64,000 nt of DNA from an uncultured Sutterella sp. (GTDB lineage: Bacteria; Pseudomonadota; Gammaproteobacteria; Burkholderiales; Burkholderiaceae_F), in the NCBI GenBank assembly GCA_900770335.1, contig CAAGKD010000090.1:4551-68550 (forward strand). Reading direction: 5' to 3'. Of the stretch, positions 36,210-44,216 are shown one piece after another (position 1 is the first letter of the stretch; every line of letters starts with the position of its first letter). The notes beneath the pieces were generated by a model that saw only the letters and a list, made by a program, of their open reading frames with translations, did no database searches and was not told the DNA's origin. Made by a program: the position numbers and the translations under genes.

Positions 36210-37016
36210 TCAGCCGAAGCGCCCCGTGATGTAGTCCTCCGTCTCCTTGCGGTCGGGACGGGTGAAGATCTTCTGCGTGTCGCCGAACTCGATGAGCTCG
36301 CCCAGGTACATGAACGCCGTGTAGTCCGACACGCGCGCGGCCTGCTGCATGCTGTGCGTGACGATCACGACCGTGTAGTCGCGCTTGAGCTCGTTGATGA
36401 GGTCCTCGATCCTCGCCGTCGAGATCGGGTCGAGGGCCGAGCAGGGCTCGTCGAGGAGGAGCACCTCGGGCTTGACGGCGATGCCGCGCGCGATGCACAG
36501 GCGCTGCTGCTGGCCGCCCGAGAGCGAGGTGCCGGGCTCGTTGAGCTTGCTCTTGACGTCGTCCCAGAGCGCGGCCTTCTTCAGGGCCCACTCGACGCGC
36601 TCCTCGAGGGCCGCCCGGGAGATCTTCTCGCGCAGGCGCACGCCGTAGGCGATGTTGTCGAAGATCGACATCGGGAACGGCGTGGGGCGCTGGAAGACCA
36701 TTCCGACGCGGCTCCTCAGCTCCGTCACGTCGATCGTCGGGTCGAGGATCTCGGTGTCGCCCAGGCGAATCGAGCCCACGGCGCGCTGGCCCGGATAGAG
36801 GTCCTGCATGCGGTTGAGCGAGCGCAGCAGCGTCGACTTGCCGCAGCCAGACGGGCCGATGAAGGCCGTCACGCATCCCTCGGGGATCCGCATCGAGACG
36901 CCCTTCAGAGCGTGGAAGGCCCCGTAGTAGACGTTGAGGTCGCGGATGTCGATCTTGGCGGGCGGCATTTCCTTCTGGGCGGCCGCATCCAGGTGGTCAG
37001 GGTGAATCATGGACAT
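36210..37016 (-). CDS. pstB: Phosphate ABC transporter ATP-binding protein PstB
   Basis: 268-residue ABC ATPase of the high-affinity phosphate importer. Walker [11 protein letters not shown] loop [15 protein letters not shown], signature LSGGQQQRL, Walker [14 protein letters not shown] and the switch His in [13 protein letters not shown]. The N-terminal 15 residues before the fold are slightly long. Part of pstS-C-A-B-phoU. Confidence 0.97.
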   Translation of the reverse strand: MSMIHPDHLDAAAQKEMPPAKIDIRDLNVYYGAFHALKGVSMRIPEGCVTAFIGPSGCGKSTLLRSLNRMQDLYPGQRAVGSIRLGDTEILDPTIDVTELRSRVGMVFQRPTPFPMSIFDNIAYGVRLREKISRAALEERVEWALKKAALWDDVKSKLNEPGTSLSGGQQQRLCIARGIAVKPEVLLLDEPCSALDPISTARIEDLINELKRDYTVVIVTHSMQQAARVSDYTAFMYLGELIEFGDTQKIFTRPDRKETEDYITGRFG

Positions 37017-37044
37017 GATGAGTTCAGTTGTCTCTTCAGGGTTC

Positions 37045-37899
37045 TCAGACGCGGCGGCAGCGCTCGCGGATGTAGATGGCCGCGCTGCTCATGATGAGCA
37101 CGAGCACGAGCAGGACGAGCGCGGTGCCGTACTGGATCGGACGCGTGGCCTCGATGTTCGTGCCCGACGTGGCGAGAACGTAGATGTGGTAGGGAAGCGC
37201 CATCACCGGCTCAAGGGCGGAGACGCCCTCCTTCGGGGTGAAGAAGACGCTGCCTGTGTACATGATCGCGGCGGTCTCGCCCGCGGCCCTGGCGAGCGCG
37301 AGGATCGCGCCCGTGAGGATGCCCGGCAGGGCGTTTGGGAGAACGACCTTCATGGTCGTCTCGCGGCGCGTCGCGCCCAGGGCGAGGCTCGCCTCGCGCC
37401 AGTCCTGCGGGACCTGCGAGAGCGCAGCCTCGGTCGTGTTGATGATGATCGGCAGCGAGAGCACCGCGAGGGTGAGCACGCCCGAAAGGAGGCTCACGCC
37501 GAGGCCGCAGAAGACCACGAAGAACGTGAGGCCGAAGAGGCCGAAGACGATCGAGGGGACGCCGGCGAGGTTGGCGATCGACAGGCGCGTCATCGTCACC
37601 CAGGCCGACGGGCGGCTGTACTCGTGCAGGTACACCGCGCTCGCGACGCCGAGGGGCAGCGCGATCACGAGGGCCCCCAGGGCGAGGCAGAACGTTCCGA
37701 GGATGCAGGGCAGGATGCCGCCCTTCGTCATCATCTCCCGCGGGGGCTCGGTGAGGAACTCCCACGAGAGCGCCGGCCAGGCGTTGACGACGATGAGGCC
37801 GATGATGCCCAGGAGCGCGGCGATGTCGACGAGCACCGCGAGGCGCATGAAGCCGAAGCCCGTGCGCTCGAAAAGCCTGCGAAGCGAAGCGGATTTCAT
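37045..37899 (-). CDS. pstA: Phosphate ABC transporter permease PstA
   Basis: 284-residue inner-membrane permease with about six helices. The EAA loop that docks PstB is clear ([29 protein letters not shown]). It pairs with PstC. One base separates it from the pstC stop, so translation is probably coupled. Confidence 0.95.
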   Translation of the reverse strand: MKSASLRRLFERTGFGFMRLAVLVDIAALLGIIGLIVVNAWPALSWEFLTEPPREMMTKGGILPCILGTFCLALGALVIALPLGVASAVYLHEYSRPSAWVTMTRLSIANLAGVPSIVFGLFGLTFFVVFCGLGVSLLSGVLTLAVLSLPIIINTTEAALSQVPQDWREASLALGATRRETTMKVVLPNALPGILTGAILALARAAGETAAIMYTGSVFFTPKEGVSALEPVMALPYHIYVLATSGTNIEATRPIQYGTALVLLVLVLIMSSAAIYIRERCRRV

Positions 37900-37900
37900 G

Positions 37901-38791
37901 TCACTTGTTCCCGATGCCGAAGCGTCGCGCGGCGAGCCAGGCGCACAGGTTGAAGACGAAGGTGATGAGGAAGAGCACGAGGCCCGTCATATAGAGGGCG
38001 TGGTAGTGCTCGCCGCCGACGGCCGCCTCGGCCATCTCCGCGGCGATGGAGCTCGTCATGGGGCGGACCGGGTCGAAGATCGACTCGGGAATGATCGCGG
38101 CGCCGCCGGCGACCATCAGCACGACCATCGTCTCGCCGATGACGCGCGAGATGCCGAGCATCACGGCCGTGGCGATGCCGCCCAGGGCCCAGCGGAGCTC
38201 TACCTTGACGAGGGTCTCCCAGCGCGTCGCTCCGAGGGCGAGGCTCGCCTCGCGGATCCCGGCCGGCACGTTGCGCAGCGCGTCCTCAGAGATCGAGGCG
38301 ATCGTCGGAACGCACATGAAGGCGAGCATGACCGCCGCATTGAGAAGGTTCAGGCCCGAGGCGACGCCGAAGACGTCCTGCAGCCACGGGGCGAGGATGA
38401 TCATGCCGATGAAGCCGATCACGACCGACGGCAGCGCCGCCATGAGCTCGATCACGGGCTTGACGATCCGCTTGCAGGCGGGCGACATGCCCGCATGGAT
38501 CGCGCAGGCGGTGAGCACGCCCGCGGGGACGGCGATCACCGTGGTGAGCGCGGCGCAGGCGAGCGAGCCGATGATGAGCGCGCCGATGCCGAAGACGGGC
38601 GGATCGTCCGTCGGGTACCACTCGGTGCTGAAGAGAAAGTCGCTGAGCGAGACATGACTGAGGATCGGCAGCGCCTGCGTGAGCAGGAAGACGACAATGG
38701 CGGCCAGGGCGAGAACGCTCACGCCGGCCGCCAGTCCAAGACACCGCCGGAAGGTCATGTCCGCCCGCATCTTTGCGGGCAGGGCTGGCAT
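37901..38791 (-). CDS. pstC: Phosphate ABC transporter permease PstC
   Basis: 296-residue permease. Hydrophobic N-terminal helix (LGLAAGVSVLALAAIVVFLL), the PstC-type FLFSTEWYPTDDPPVFGIGALIIGSL, and the EAA loop [22 protein letters not shown]. Partner of PstA in the membrane channel. 48 bases after pstS. Confidence 0.95.
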   Translation of the reverse strand: MPALPAKMRADMTFRRCLGLAAGVSVLALAAIVVFLLTQALPILSHVSLSDFLFSTEWYPTDDPPVFGIGALIIGSLACAALTTVIAVPAGVLTACAIHAGMSPACKRIVKPVIELMAALPSVVIGFIGMIILAPWLQDVFGVASGLNLLNAAVMLAFMCVPTIASISEDALRNVPAGIREASLALGATRWETLVKVELRWALGGIATAVMLGISRVIGETMVVLMVAGGAAIIPESIFDPVRPMTSSIAAEMAEAAVGGEHYHALYMTGLVLFLITFVFNLCAWLAARRFGIGNK

Positions 38792-38839
38792 TCCAACTGA
38801 ATCCTTCTAATGGAGGTGGAAAGTGTCAGAGTCGGATCA

Positions 38840-39670
38840 TCAGTTCCCGAAGACCGGAACGTAGCCGGCCTTGAGAACATCCTTCTGGCCCTCGGCGGAG
38901 AGCATGAAGTCGATGAGGCTCTTGGCGTTGCCGGCGGGCTCGCCGACCGTGAAGAGGTAGAGGTCGCGCGAGATCGGCCAGGTCTTGTTCTTGGCGGTGT
39001 CCATGCCCGGCTTGACGCCGTTCACCTCAAGGGCGTTCGTCTGCTGGTCCATGTAGCCCACGCCGATGTAGCCGATGGCGTTCGGGTTCTGGCTGACGGC
39101 CTGGACGACGCCGCCGCTCGAGGCCTGCACGAGGGCGCGCGGCGAGACGCGGGTCTTGCCCATCACGAGCTCCTGGAAGCACTCGAACGTGCCCGAGGAG
39201 GAGTCGCGGCCGACGACGACGATCGGGGCCTTGGCGCCGCCGACCTCATCCCAGCTCTTGATCTTGCCCGCGAAGATGTCCTTGAGCTGCTCCATCGTGA
39301 GCGCCTTGACGGCGTTCTTCGTGCTGACGACCGGGATGATGGCGTCATGAGCGACCGTGATGCGGACGGTCTTCATGTTGTGCGCCTCGAAGTCCTGGGC
39401 CTCCTTGCTCTTCAAGTCGCGCGAGGACATCGCGATGTCGGTCATGCCATCGCGCAGGGCCTTGATGCCGTTGCCCGAGCCCGTGCCCGAGATCGTAACG
39501 GTGATGTTGGGGTTGGCCTTCATGAAGCCTTCCGCGACGAGCTGCATCGCCGGCAGAACGGTGGTGGAGCCGTTCACGGTGACGGCGTTCGCCTCAGCGG
39601 CCGAGCAGGCGCCGGCGGCGGCAAAGGCGGCGATGGCGCCGAGGGACGCGACAATGTTCTTCGTCTTCAT
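38840..39670 (-). CDS. pstS: Phosphate-binding periplasmic protein PstS
   Basis: 276 residues with a signal peptide (MKTKNIVASLGAIAAFAAAGACSAAEA). Phosphate-binding features: VNGSTTVLPAMQ near the start of the mature protein, SGTGSGNGIKAL, SSRDLK and the RDSSSGTFECFQELV loop. It is the shorter PstS/SphX-type binding protein. First gene of the minus-strand phosphate operon; preceded by phased Pho boxes and a -10. A second in-frame ATG five codons upstream is less likely. Confidence 0.94.
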   Translation of the reverse strand: MKTKNIVASLGAIAAFAAAGACSAAEANAVTVNGSTTVLPAMQLVAEGFMKANPNITVTISGTGSGNGIKALRDGMTDIAMSSRDLKSKEAQDFEAHNMKTVRITVAHDAIIPVVSTKNAVKALTMEQLKDIFAGKIKSWDEVGGAKAPIVVVGRDSSSGTFECFQELVMGKTRVSPRALVQASSGGVVQAVSQNPNAIGYIGVGYMDQQTNALEVNGVKPGMDTAKNKTWPISRDLYLFTVGEPAGNAKSLIDFMLSAEGQKDVLKAGYVPVFGN

Positions 39671-39748
39671 TTCAATATCCAGCAAACTTCTTGACTATCG
39701 GATGGGGGTGAATTCGGTGTGCGGCGCTTTCGTTTCCGCACGCATCGC

Positions 39749-39803
39749 AGTATGGGAGCCGCGCTTGACCGCCCCGTGACGCTCGCGTGAACCTTTCGTG
39801 ACA
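39749..39803 (-). promoter_or_regulatory. pstS promoter with four phased Pho-box repeats
   Basis: On the minus strand, TGTCACG, GTTCACG, CGTCACG and GGTCAAG (plus coordinates 39803-39797, 39792-39786, 39781-39775, 39770-39764) recur every 11 bp, the 7+4 phasing of PhoB sites. A -10 CATACT (39754-39749) lies 9 bases downstream of the last repeat, so the Pho box replaces a -35. Confidence 0.78.
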
Positions 39804-39907
39804 CGGCGCGGCCCGCGTCCGGAGCGCGTCACGGAACTGTCATCTCGAGCAATCCTTCCAACCGCGCCGCCGAAGCGCCCTGAAACAAATCCGCGCCTCC
39901 CCCGCCC

Positions 39908-39936
39908 TTTGCCGGAGCGCCCGCCGGCCCCATAAT
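39908..39936 (+). promoter_or_regulatory. Candidate psiE promoter
   Basis: -35-like TTTGCC (39908-39913), 17-bp spacer, -10 CATAAT (39931-39936), 33 bases before the psiE ATG. A PhoB-like half-site pair (CGTCACG and CTGTCAT, 39827-39843) lies upstream, but with 10-bp rather than 11-bp phasing. Confidence 0.45.
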
Positions 39937-39969
39937 CGACGCTTCCGACCCCTTCACCATGGAGCTTCG

Positions 39970-40428
39970 ATGACCGCCCCCCAGACGCCTCAGTCCCCCC
40001 GCAGGAATGACGACGCCTTCGTGCCCGAGACGCACGTCGATTCGCCCGCCCTCGTGCGCACGAGCGACGTCGTGAGCCTCTGGCTCACCTACGCGCAGGC
40101 CGCCGCGCTCATCGCGATCGCCGTCGCCGCGATCGCCGGCATCGGACAGGCGGCCTGGGAGATGGTCGCCGCGCGCAACATCCGCCTCGGCGACCTGCTG
40201 ATGCTCTTTCTCTACATCGAGATCCTCTCGATGGTGAAGGGCGCGGCCCTCGGCACGCGCGAGATTCCGATCCACACGCCGATCGCCCTGGCGATCGTCG
40301 CGGTGGCGCGCTACATCGTCGTTGACATCGAGCACCTCTCGGCCGTGACGATGCTCTGCACGTCGACGGCGATCCTGCTTCTCGTCCTCGCGCTCTGGCT
40401 CATCCGCAGGTCCGAGCGGCGGCGCTGA
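39970..40428 (+). CDS. psiE: PsiE-family phosphate-starvation-inducible membrane protein
   Basis: 152 residues with four membrane helices, and the PsiE-family motifs LMLFLYIEILSMVKGA, EIPIHTPIALAIVAVARYIVVD and C-terminal SERRR. The function of PsiE is unknown; in E. coli it is induced by PhoB. The divergence from pstS across a Pho-box region fits the same control. A 28-residue polar N-terminus precedes the first helix. Confidence 0.85.
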   Translation: MTAPQTPQSPRRNDDAFVPETHVDSPALVRTSDVVSLWLTYAQAAALIAIAVAAIAGIGQAAWEMVAARNIRLGDLLMLFLYIEILSMVKGAALGTREIPIHTPIALAIVAVARYIVVDIEHLSAVTMLCTSTAILLLVLALWLIRRSERRR

Positions 40429-40456
40429 CGCGCGCTCTCACCGTTGAATTGCGACA

Positions 40457-40498
40457 GAGGCCGCGCCCTTCCTCCAAGAGGCGCGGCCTCCTGCTTTT
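40457..40498 (+). terminator. Rho-independent terminator after psiE
   Basis: 11-bp stem GAGGCCGCGCC / GGCGCGGCCTC with a 12-base loop, followed by CTGCTTTT. Confidence 0.82.
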
Positions 40499-40561
40499 CA
40501 GGCGGCGGCTTCACGGGCTGCGAGGCCTTCTCGAGGCCTCCGCCGGCATCTCTGGGAGCAC

Positions 40562-40672
40562 ATGGTCCTGCGCGCCGAGTACGAGCGCATCTTCAAGGGC
40601 TCGAAGGACGGCGACGGCACGATCGACATCGACTACAACGTGTTCACGGTAGGCGTGAAGTACGCCTTCTGA
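40562..40672 (+). pseudogene. C-terminal remnant of an outer-membrane beta-barrel protein
   Basis: A 36-residue frame reads MVLRAEYERIFKG and then ends NVFTVGVKYAF before TGA: the last two barrel strands of an OmpA/opacity-type protein with the C-terminal Phe. Upstream, in frame, the sequence is not barrel-like and has no start with signal peptide; a psiE terminator lies only 64 bases away. It is probably all that is left of a deleted porin gene; its own terminator survives downstream. Confidence 0.6.
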
Positions 40673-40719
40673 TGACTGACGAGGCTCACCGTCTCCTACC
40701 GGCCTCCGGGTGAAGCTGG

Positions 40720-40762
40720 AAAGCCGTGAGACGCATGCGACGCGCCTCGCGGCTTTTCTTTT
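40720..40762 (+). terminator. Rho-independent terminator after the barrel remnant
   Basis: Interrupted stem AAAGCCG-GAG-CGC / GCG-CTC-CGGCTTT with single mismatches, then TCTTTT. Confidence 0.68.
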
Positions 40763-40790
40763 CGGCGGCGTCCAGCTGGACCGCGCAATC

Positions 40791-42398
40791 TCAGACCGCC
40801 GTCCAGCTCACGAACCGGCGCTCTGCTTCTGAGTACACCATCGCGACGCGCTTGAGCGCCTCGCGCCGAAGATACTGCTCGCCATAGCGACGCGTCTTCA
40901 TCTGCTCAACCGCAGACTGCAGAAGTTCCTCGCCGCTCTTTCCGGACTTCTCCGCCTCCGCTCCGAGGAACTTGAACTCGAAGACCCAATGCAAGCCGCC
41001 TGTCGTCACCTCGAGATCACTCCGGCCAAGATTGTTCTGCACTTCGACGGCTGGAATCATGGATGCGCCGATCAAGAGCACCTGGATGCACATCCGGCAT
41101 GCCGCCTCGCTCTTGATGGGAGCGTTCTCGTAGCTCACGCTGGAAAGCGCCAGATTGAAGAGCTCTGCCACCTGCTCAAGATCGCCCGCCGCAAGCTGAT
41201 GCGGCAGCTCGGACATGCGGGCGAAGACGAAGGGACTCTCTCCGATCAACCTGTCTGCATAAAGCTGCGCCATTGACTCGGAGACTTCTTCATTAGGATA
41301 GCCAAGCAGTGCGATTCCGTTGGAGGTTACCGTTTTGATTGTCAAATATCCTGTCTGCGCTAGGAGGAGCTCCGGAGAGATCGTCTCGAAGTCTTGCGAA
41401 GCGCTGAGTACTGCCAAAGAAATAGCGTGCGGCTGTCCATAGCACTCAGGTGACACCATGTCGTGCTTGCGCAGATGTTCCATCAGCACGGTCGGTTGCC
41501 CGCCGCTCTCATACCAATAATTCGCGAATCCAGCTCCGGGATTGTCAAAGAACTTAAGGACCGACCATGGCGCGTAGACATGCTTCATGCCGGATCGTTC
41601 GAAGCAATAGCCGTCATAATGACTCCTCAGCCTTGCTCTCACCTCAGTCTCCTCCATGCCCAGAGCCCGAGCTGCAGCTTGGATGTGATCGCCAAAGTAC
41701 GCGTCGATCTCCCCCTCTGTAAGCCCAAGAAGAGTCCCGTAGGCTGGCTCAAGTGAGATATCCGTAATGTTGTTGAGTTCAGAAAATATGCTTGCGTTGC
41801 GGAACTTCGTGATGCCCGTGATGAAGAAAAAACGCAAACAGTTCTCTTCCTCCTTTACGGTTGCATAGAACTTTGAGAGCGCAGATCTAATGGCACTGAA
41901 GGCATCTGCGTTGTTGATATTCGCCGTGAGCGGAGCATCGTACTCGTCAACGAGGATTACAAGGCTTGCCGTCGGAAGTTCATGCAACCAAGCGCGAAGT
42001 TGTTCCATGAGATTGGACCCGCGACTTGAGTCAAACCGGAACCCGACGGAACCGAAGTCCTCTATTAGCCGGCTCGTGAGCGACGATTGGAATTGTTCAA
42101 TGGAACGAAACTCCTTGATTCCTGAAAAATCAATACGTACAACAGGATAAGTTCGGTCCTGCCAAAGGTTCGCTATTTTCAACCCATCAAACTGCTTGAC
42201 GCCATTGCGAAAGAGGGATTCGAACGCGCTGAGCAAAAGAGACTTTCCAAACCTCCTTGGACGCGCCAAGAAATATTCTCGGGGTTTTTGGACCAACTGA
42301 TGGATCAGATCCGTCTTGTCCACATAGATCAGCCCTAGCTCGCGAATTTTTGGAAATCCTGAGATTCCGACGGGCAAACGGTCGCTGAGATCCATCAT
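40791..42398 (-). CDS. AAA-ATPase-like protein with PD-(D/E)XK nuclease fold (DUF1703 family)
   Basis: About 535 residues. N-terminal AAA-like ATPase: YVDKTDLIHQLV, Walker A-like RPRRFGKSLLLS, Walker B LVILVDEYDAPL, FFITGITKF. C-terminal PD-(D/E)XK-like region: the DLEVTTGGLHWVFEFKFLG core (D...ExK). Such genes are widespread in gut bacteria, often in many copies, with unknown function. AGGAGG lies 5 bases before the ATG at 42398 (or 8 before the next ATG). Base composition is plainly less GC-rich than all neighbours, with many A/T-ending codons, suggesting recent acquisition. A terminator sits in its leader. Confidence 0.85.
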   Translation of the reverse strand: MMDLSDRLPVGISGFPKIRELGLIYVDKTDLIHQLVQKPREYFLARPRRFGKSLLLSAFESLFRNGVKQFDGLKIANLWQDRTYPVVRIDFSGIKEFRSIEQFQSSLTSRLIEDFGSVGFRFDSSRGSNLMEQLRAWLHELPTASLVILVDEYDAPLTANINNADAFSAIRSALSKFYATVKEEENCLRFFFITGITKFRNASIFSELNNITDISLEPAYGTLLGLTEGEIDAYFGDHIQAAARALGMEETEVRARLRSHYDGYCFERSGMKHVYAPWSVLKFFDNPGAGFANYWYESGGQPTVLMEHLRKHDMVSPECYGQPHAISLAVLSASQDFETISPELLLAQTGYLTIKTVTSNGIALLGYPNEEVSESMAQLYADRLIGESPFVFARMSELPHQLAAGDLEQVAELFNLALSSVSYENAPIKSEAACRMCIQVLLIGASMIPAVEVQNNLGRSDLEVTTGGLHWVFEFKFLGAEAEKSGKSGEELLQSAVEQMKTRRYGEQYLRREALKRVAMVYSEAERRFVSWTAV

Positions 42399-42416
42399 GA
42401 TCACCTCCTCAATATG

Positions 42417-42457
42417 AAAAACGCCGGTGCTGTTCATCCGAACAGTATCACCGGCGT
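42417..42457 (-). terminator. Rho-independent terminator at the end of the T3SS operon
   Basis: On the minus strand, ACGCCGGTG...CACCGGCGT (9 bp) plus inner CTGTTC/GAACAG pairing, followed by TTTT. It separates the HATPase gene from the low-GC ATPase gene, whose start lies only about 19 bases further on. Confidence 0.85.
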
Positions 42458-42478
42458 GCAGCAACACGAGCCTCAGCC

Positions 42479-42907
42479 TCAGGCCGGAATCGGGGTCTTG
42501 CCGAAGACGATTTCGATCAGGTTCGTCTTGTCGACGTACTGGTAGATCTGCTTCTCGGAGACCTGCTTGATCAGAAAGACGCCGAGGCCGCCGACGGGGC
42601 GGCTGTCGATGTCGAGCGTGAGGTCAGGCTCGGCCACCTCTTCAAAGGGATTGAAGGGATTGCCCCAATCCTGCACGGTGAAGACGAGCTTGTCCTCGCC
42701 GTCCATGCGCCTCACCTCCAGGCTCACGAGCGCCTTGCCCACGCTGCCGCTCGGATAGGCGTAGCTGAAAACGTTCATGAGAAGCTCCTCGGCGACGAGG
42801 AGCACGTTCGACGTCTGGGCCTTGAACGCTTCGGGTATCGAGCGCTCAAGGTAGTCCTTCGCCGTCGTGAGGTGATCGATGGTGGCCGGTACGGTGATGG
42901 TGGGCAT
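42479..42907 (-). CDS. RsbW/BtrW-like serine kinase anti-sigma factor (HATPase_c_2)
   Basis: 142 residues, single GHKL ATPase domain. N box with Glu41 and Asn45 in VAEELLMNVFSYAYP; G1 box DWGNPFNPF (Asp80, Gly82); G2 box RPVGGLGVFLIKQV (about 103-116). Anti-sigma kinases of this type hold a sigma factor or other target and phosphorylate a STAS antagonist, whose gene precedes it here by 29 bases. In Bordetella the same pair (BtrW-BtrV) controls the T3SS. As last gene of the T3SS operon it probably regulates secretion or its transcription. Confidence 0.85.
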   Translation of the reverse strand: MPTITVPATIDHLTTAKDYLERSIPEAFKAQTSNVLLVAEELLMNVFSYAYPSGSVGKALVSLEVRRMDGEDKLVFTVQDWGNPFNPFEEVAEPDLTLDIDSRPVGGLGVFLIKQVSEKQIYQYVDKTNLIEIVFGKTPIPA

Positions 42908-42936
42908 GATCAGTTCCTCCTGGGGTGGGCCGCGCG

Positions 42937-43272
42937 TTACCGCAGTTCGGCGACCGCCGCATCGGCGTCGGGGTAGAGCTTCAGGATCGACTGAAAGCCC
43001 GAAAGCTTGAACATGTCCGCGACCATGGCCTTCATGCCCGCGAAGGCGAGAGCCGCGCCGCGGGCCTTGCTCGTCTTGGCGAGCATCAGGATGCCGCGCA
43101 GGCCGGCCGAGCTGATGTACTCGAGGCCGCTCATCTCGACGACGAGCTTCGTCGCGCCCGCGTCAAGCTGCTTCTTCCATTCGGCGTCGAAGTCGGCGAC
43201 CGAGGTGGCGTCCATGCTGCCTGCGACCTGAATGACGGTCACGCCGTCGCGGGGGAGAGAAGTGATGTCCAT
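42937..43272 (-). CDS. STAS-domain anti-sigma factor antagonist (RsbV/BtrV-like)
   Basis: 111-residue STAS domain: start MDITSLPRDGVTVIQVAGSMDATSV, central VVEMSGLEYISSAGLRGILM where Ser54/Ser55 is the probable phosphorylation site, and a C-terminal amphipathic helix. It would be inactivated by phosphorylation by the following HATPase protein and reactivated by a PP2C-type phosphatase, none of which is in the window. Start at 43272 chosen as the STAS beginning. 53 bases after sctR, hence in the T3SS operon. Confidence 0.87.
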   Translation of the reverse strand: MDITSLPRDGVTVIQVAGSMDATSVADFDAEWKKQLDAGATKLVVEMSGLEYISSAGLRGILMLAKTSKARGAALAFAGMKAMVADMFKLSGFQSILKLYPDADAAVAELR

Positions 43273-43325
43273 TACCGGTTTCCTTTGGGAGTCTGCGAAT
43301 CGGCCTGATGCTTCGGAGGAGACGC

Positions 43326-43976
43326 TCAGCGATAGCTGAGCAACAGTCCTTGTGTGATTTTGAGCCATCCGTCAAGCGTAACAAAAAGGAGGATCTTGAA
43401 GGGTAGCGAGATCGTCGTGGGCGACACCATCATCATGCCCATCGCGAGAAGGATGTTCGAGATGATGAGGTCAATCGCAATGAACGCCAGGTAGAGCACG
43501 AAGCCGATCTGGAAGGCCTTCGTGAGCTCGGTGATCGTGAAGGACGGAATGAGGACTGCCCAGTTGTCCTTGGAGATCTTGTCGCGCATCTTCTCGGGCC
43601 AGATCCGCTGGGCGGTCTGCGTGAACATGCTCGCGACGCGGTCGTCGGTGTTCTTCGTGAGGAAGGCCTTGATGGGCGGCGACACGCGCTCGGCGACCTC
43701 GAAGAGCTGCGCGGGCTGGATCGTCTCGAGCCGCTCGGACTCCCTGGCGACGAGATCCGCCGTGTCGCTTGCGACGGGCGCCATGATGAAGAGCGTCAAT
43801 ATCATCGCCAGGCCGTTGATCACCATCTGCGGCGGGATCTGCTGCACGCCGAGGGCGTTGCGCACGATCATGAGCACGACGACGATCTTCACGTATGAGG
43901 TCGCCATCATCAGGAAGATCGGCATCAGGCCGAGGCTGATCGATATGACGATCAGCCATACGGGATCAATCGACAT
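43326..43976 (-). CDS. sctR: T3SS export apparatus protein SctR (YscR/FliP family)
   Basis: 216-residue polytopic protein, core of the export gate with SctS and SctT. Family motifs: SLGLMPIFLMMATSYVKIVVVLMIVRNALGVQQIPPQMVINGLAMILT at the start, and FQIGFVLYLAFIAIDLIISNILLAMGMMMVSP near the end. It is separated from its usual neighbours sctS and sctT by about 18 kb and followed instead by the STAS gene. Confidence 0.95.
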   Translation of the reverse strand: MSIDPVWLIVISISLGLMPIFLMMATSYVKIVVVLMIVRNALGVQQIPPQMVINGLAMILTLFIMAPVASDTADLVARESERLETIQPAQLFEVAERVSPPIKAFLTKNTDDRVASMFTQTAQRIWPEKMRDKISKDNWAVLIPSFTITELTKAFQIGFVLYLAFIAIDLIISNILLAMGMMMVSPTTISLPFKILLFVTLDGWLKITQGLLLSYR

Positions 43977-43994
43977 GCGTCACTCCGCTGCGGT

Positions 43995-44216
43995 TCACTT
44001 CGTCTCGGTGATCTGCACGCCGACGGCGCCGTTCACGTCGACGAGCCGGCCCTTCGCGACCGCCTGTCCATTGGCGGTGATCGTCACCGGGGCGCTCGCG
44101 TCGGCGGTGAGCGTGAAGACGTAGCCGGGCTCGAGGCGGCCGAGCTCGCCCAGGGTGATCGTGCGCTCCTCAAGCTCAAAGACGAGCCTGACTTCAAGCG
44201 AGTCGGTCTGCTGCAT
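43995..44216 (-). CDS. sctQ: SctQ-C, internally initiated C-terminal product of sctQ
   Basis: In frame with sctQ, an ATG at 44216 (MQQTDSLEVRL) directly precedes the SPOA domain and has its own GGAGA ribosome site (minus strand; plus 44222-44226) with a 6-base spacer. The 73-residue product matches the SctQ-C/YscQ-C small isoform (about 88 aa in Yersinia), which forms a dimer that binds full-length SctQ. Supported by position and ribosome site; expression itself cannot be seen. Confidence 0.65.
   Translation of the reverse strand: MQQTDSLEVRLVFELEERTITLGELGRLEPGYVFTLTADASAPVTITANGQAVAKGRLVDVNGAVGVQITETK

Noticed and set aside
39827..39843. CGTCACG-n3-CTGTCAT as a second Pho box, for psiE
   Set aside because: Half-sites match PhoB consensus well but are 10 bp, not 11 bp, apart and lie about 90 bases from the only good -10; left as a possibility only.
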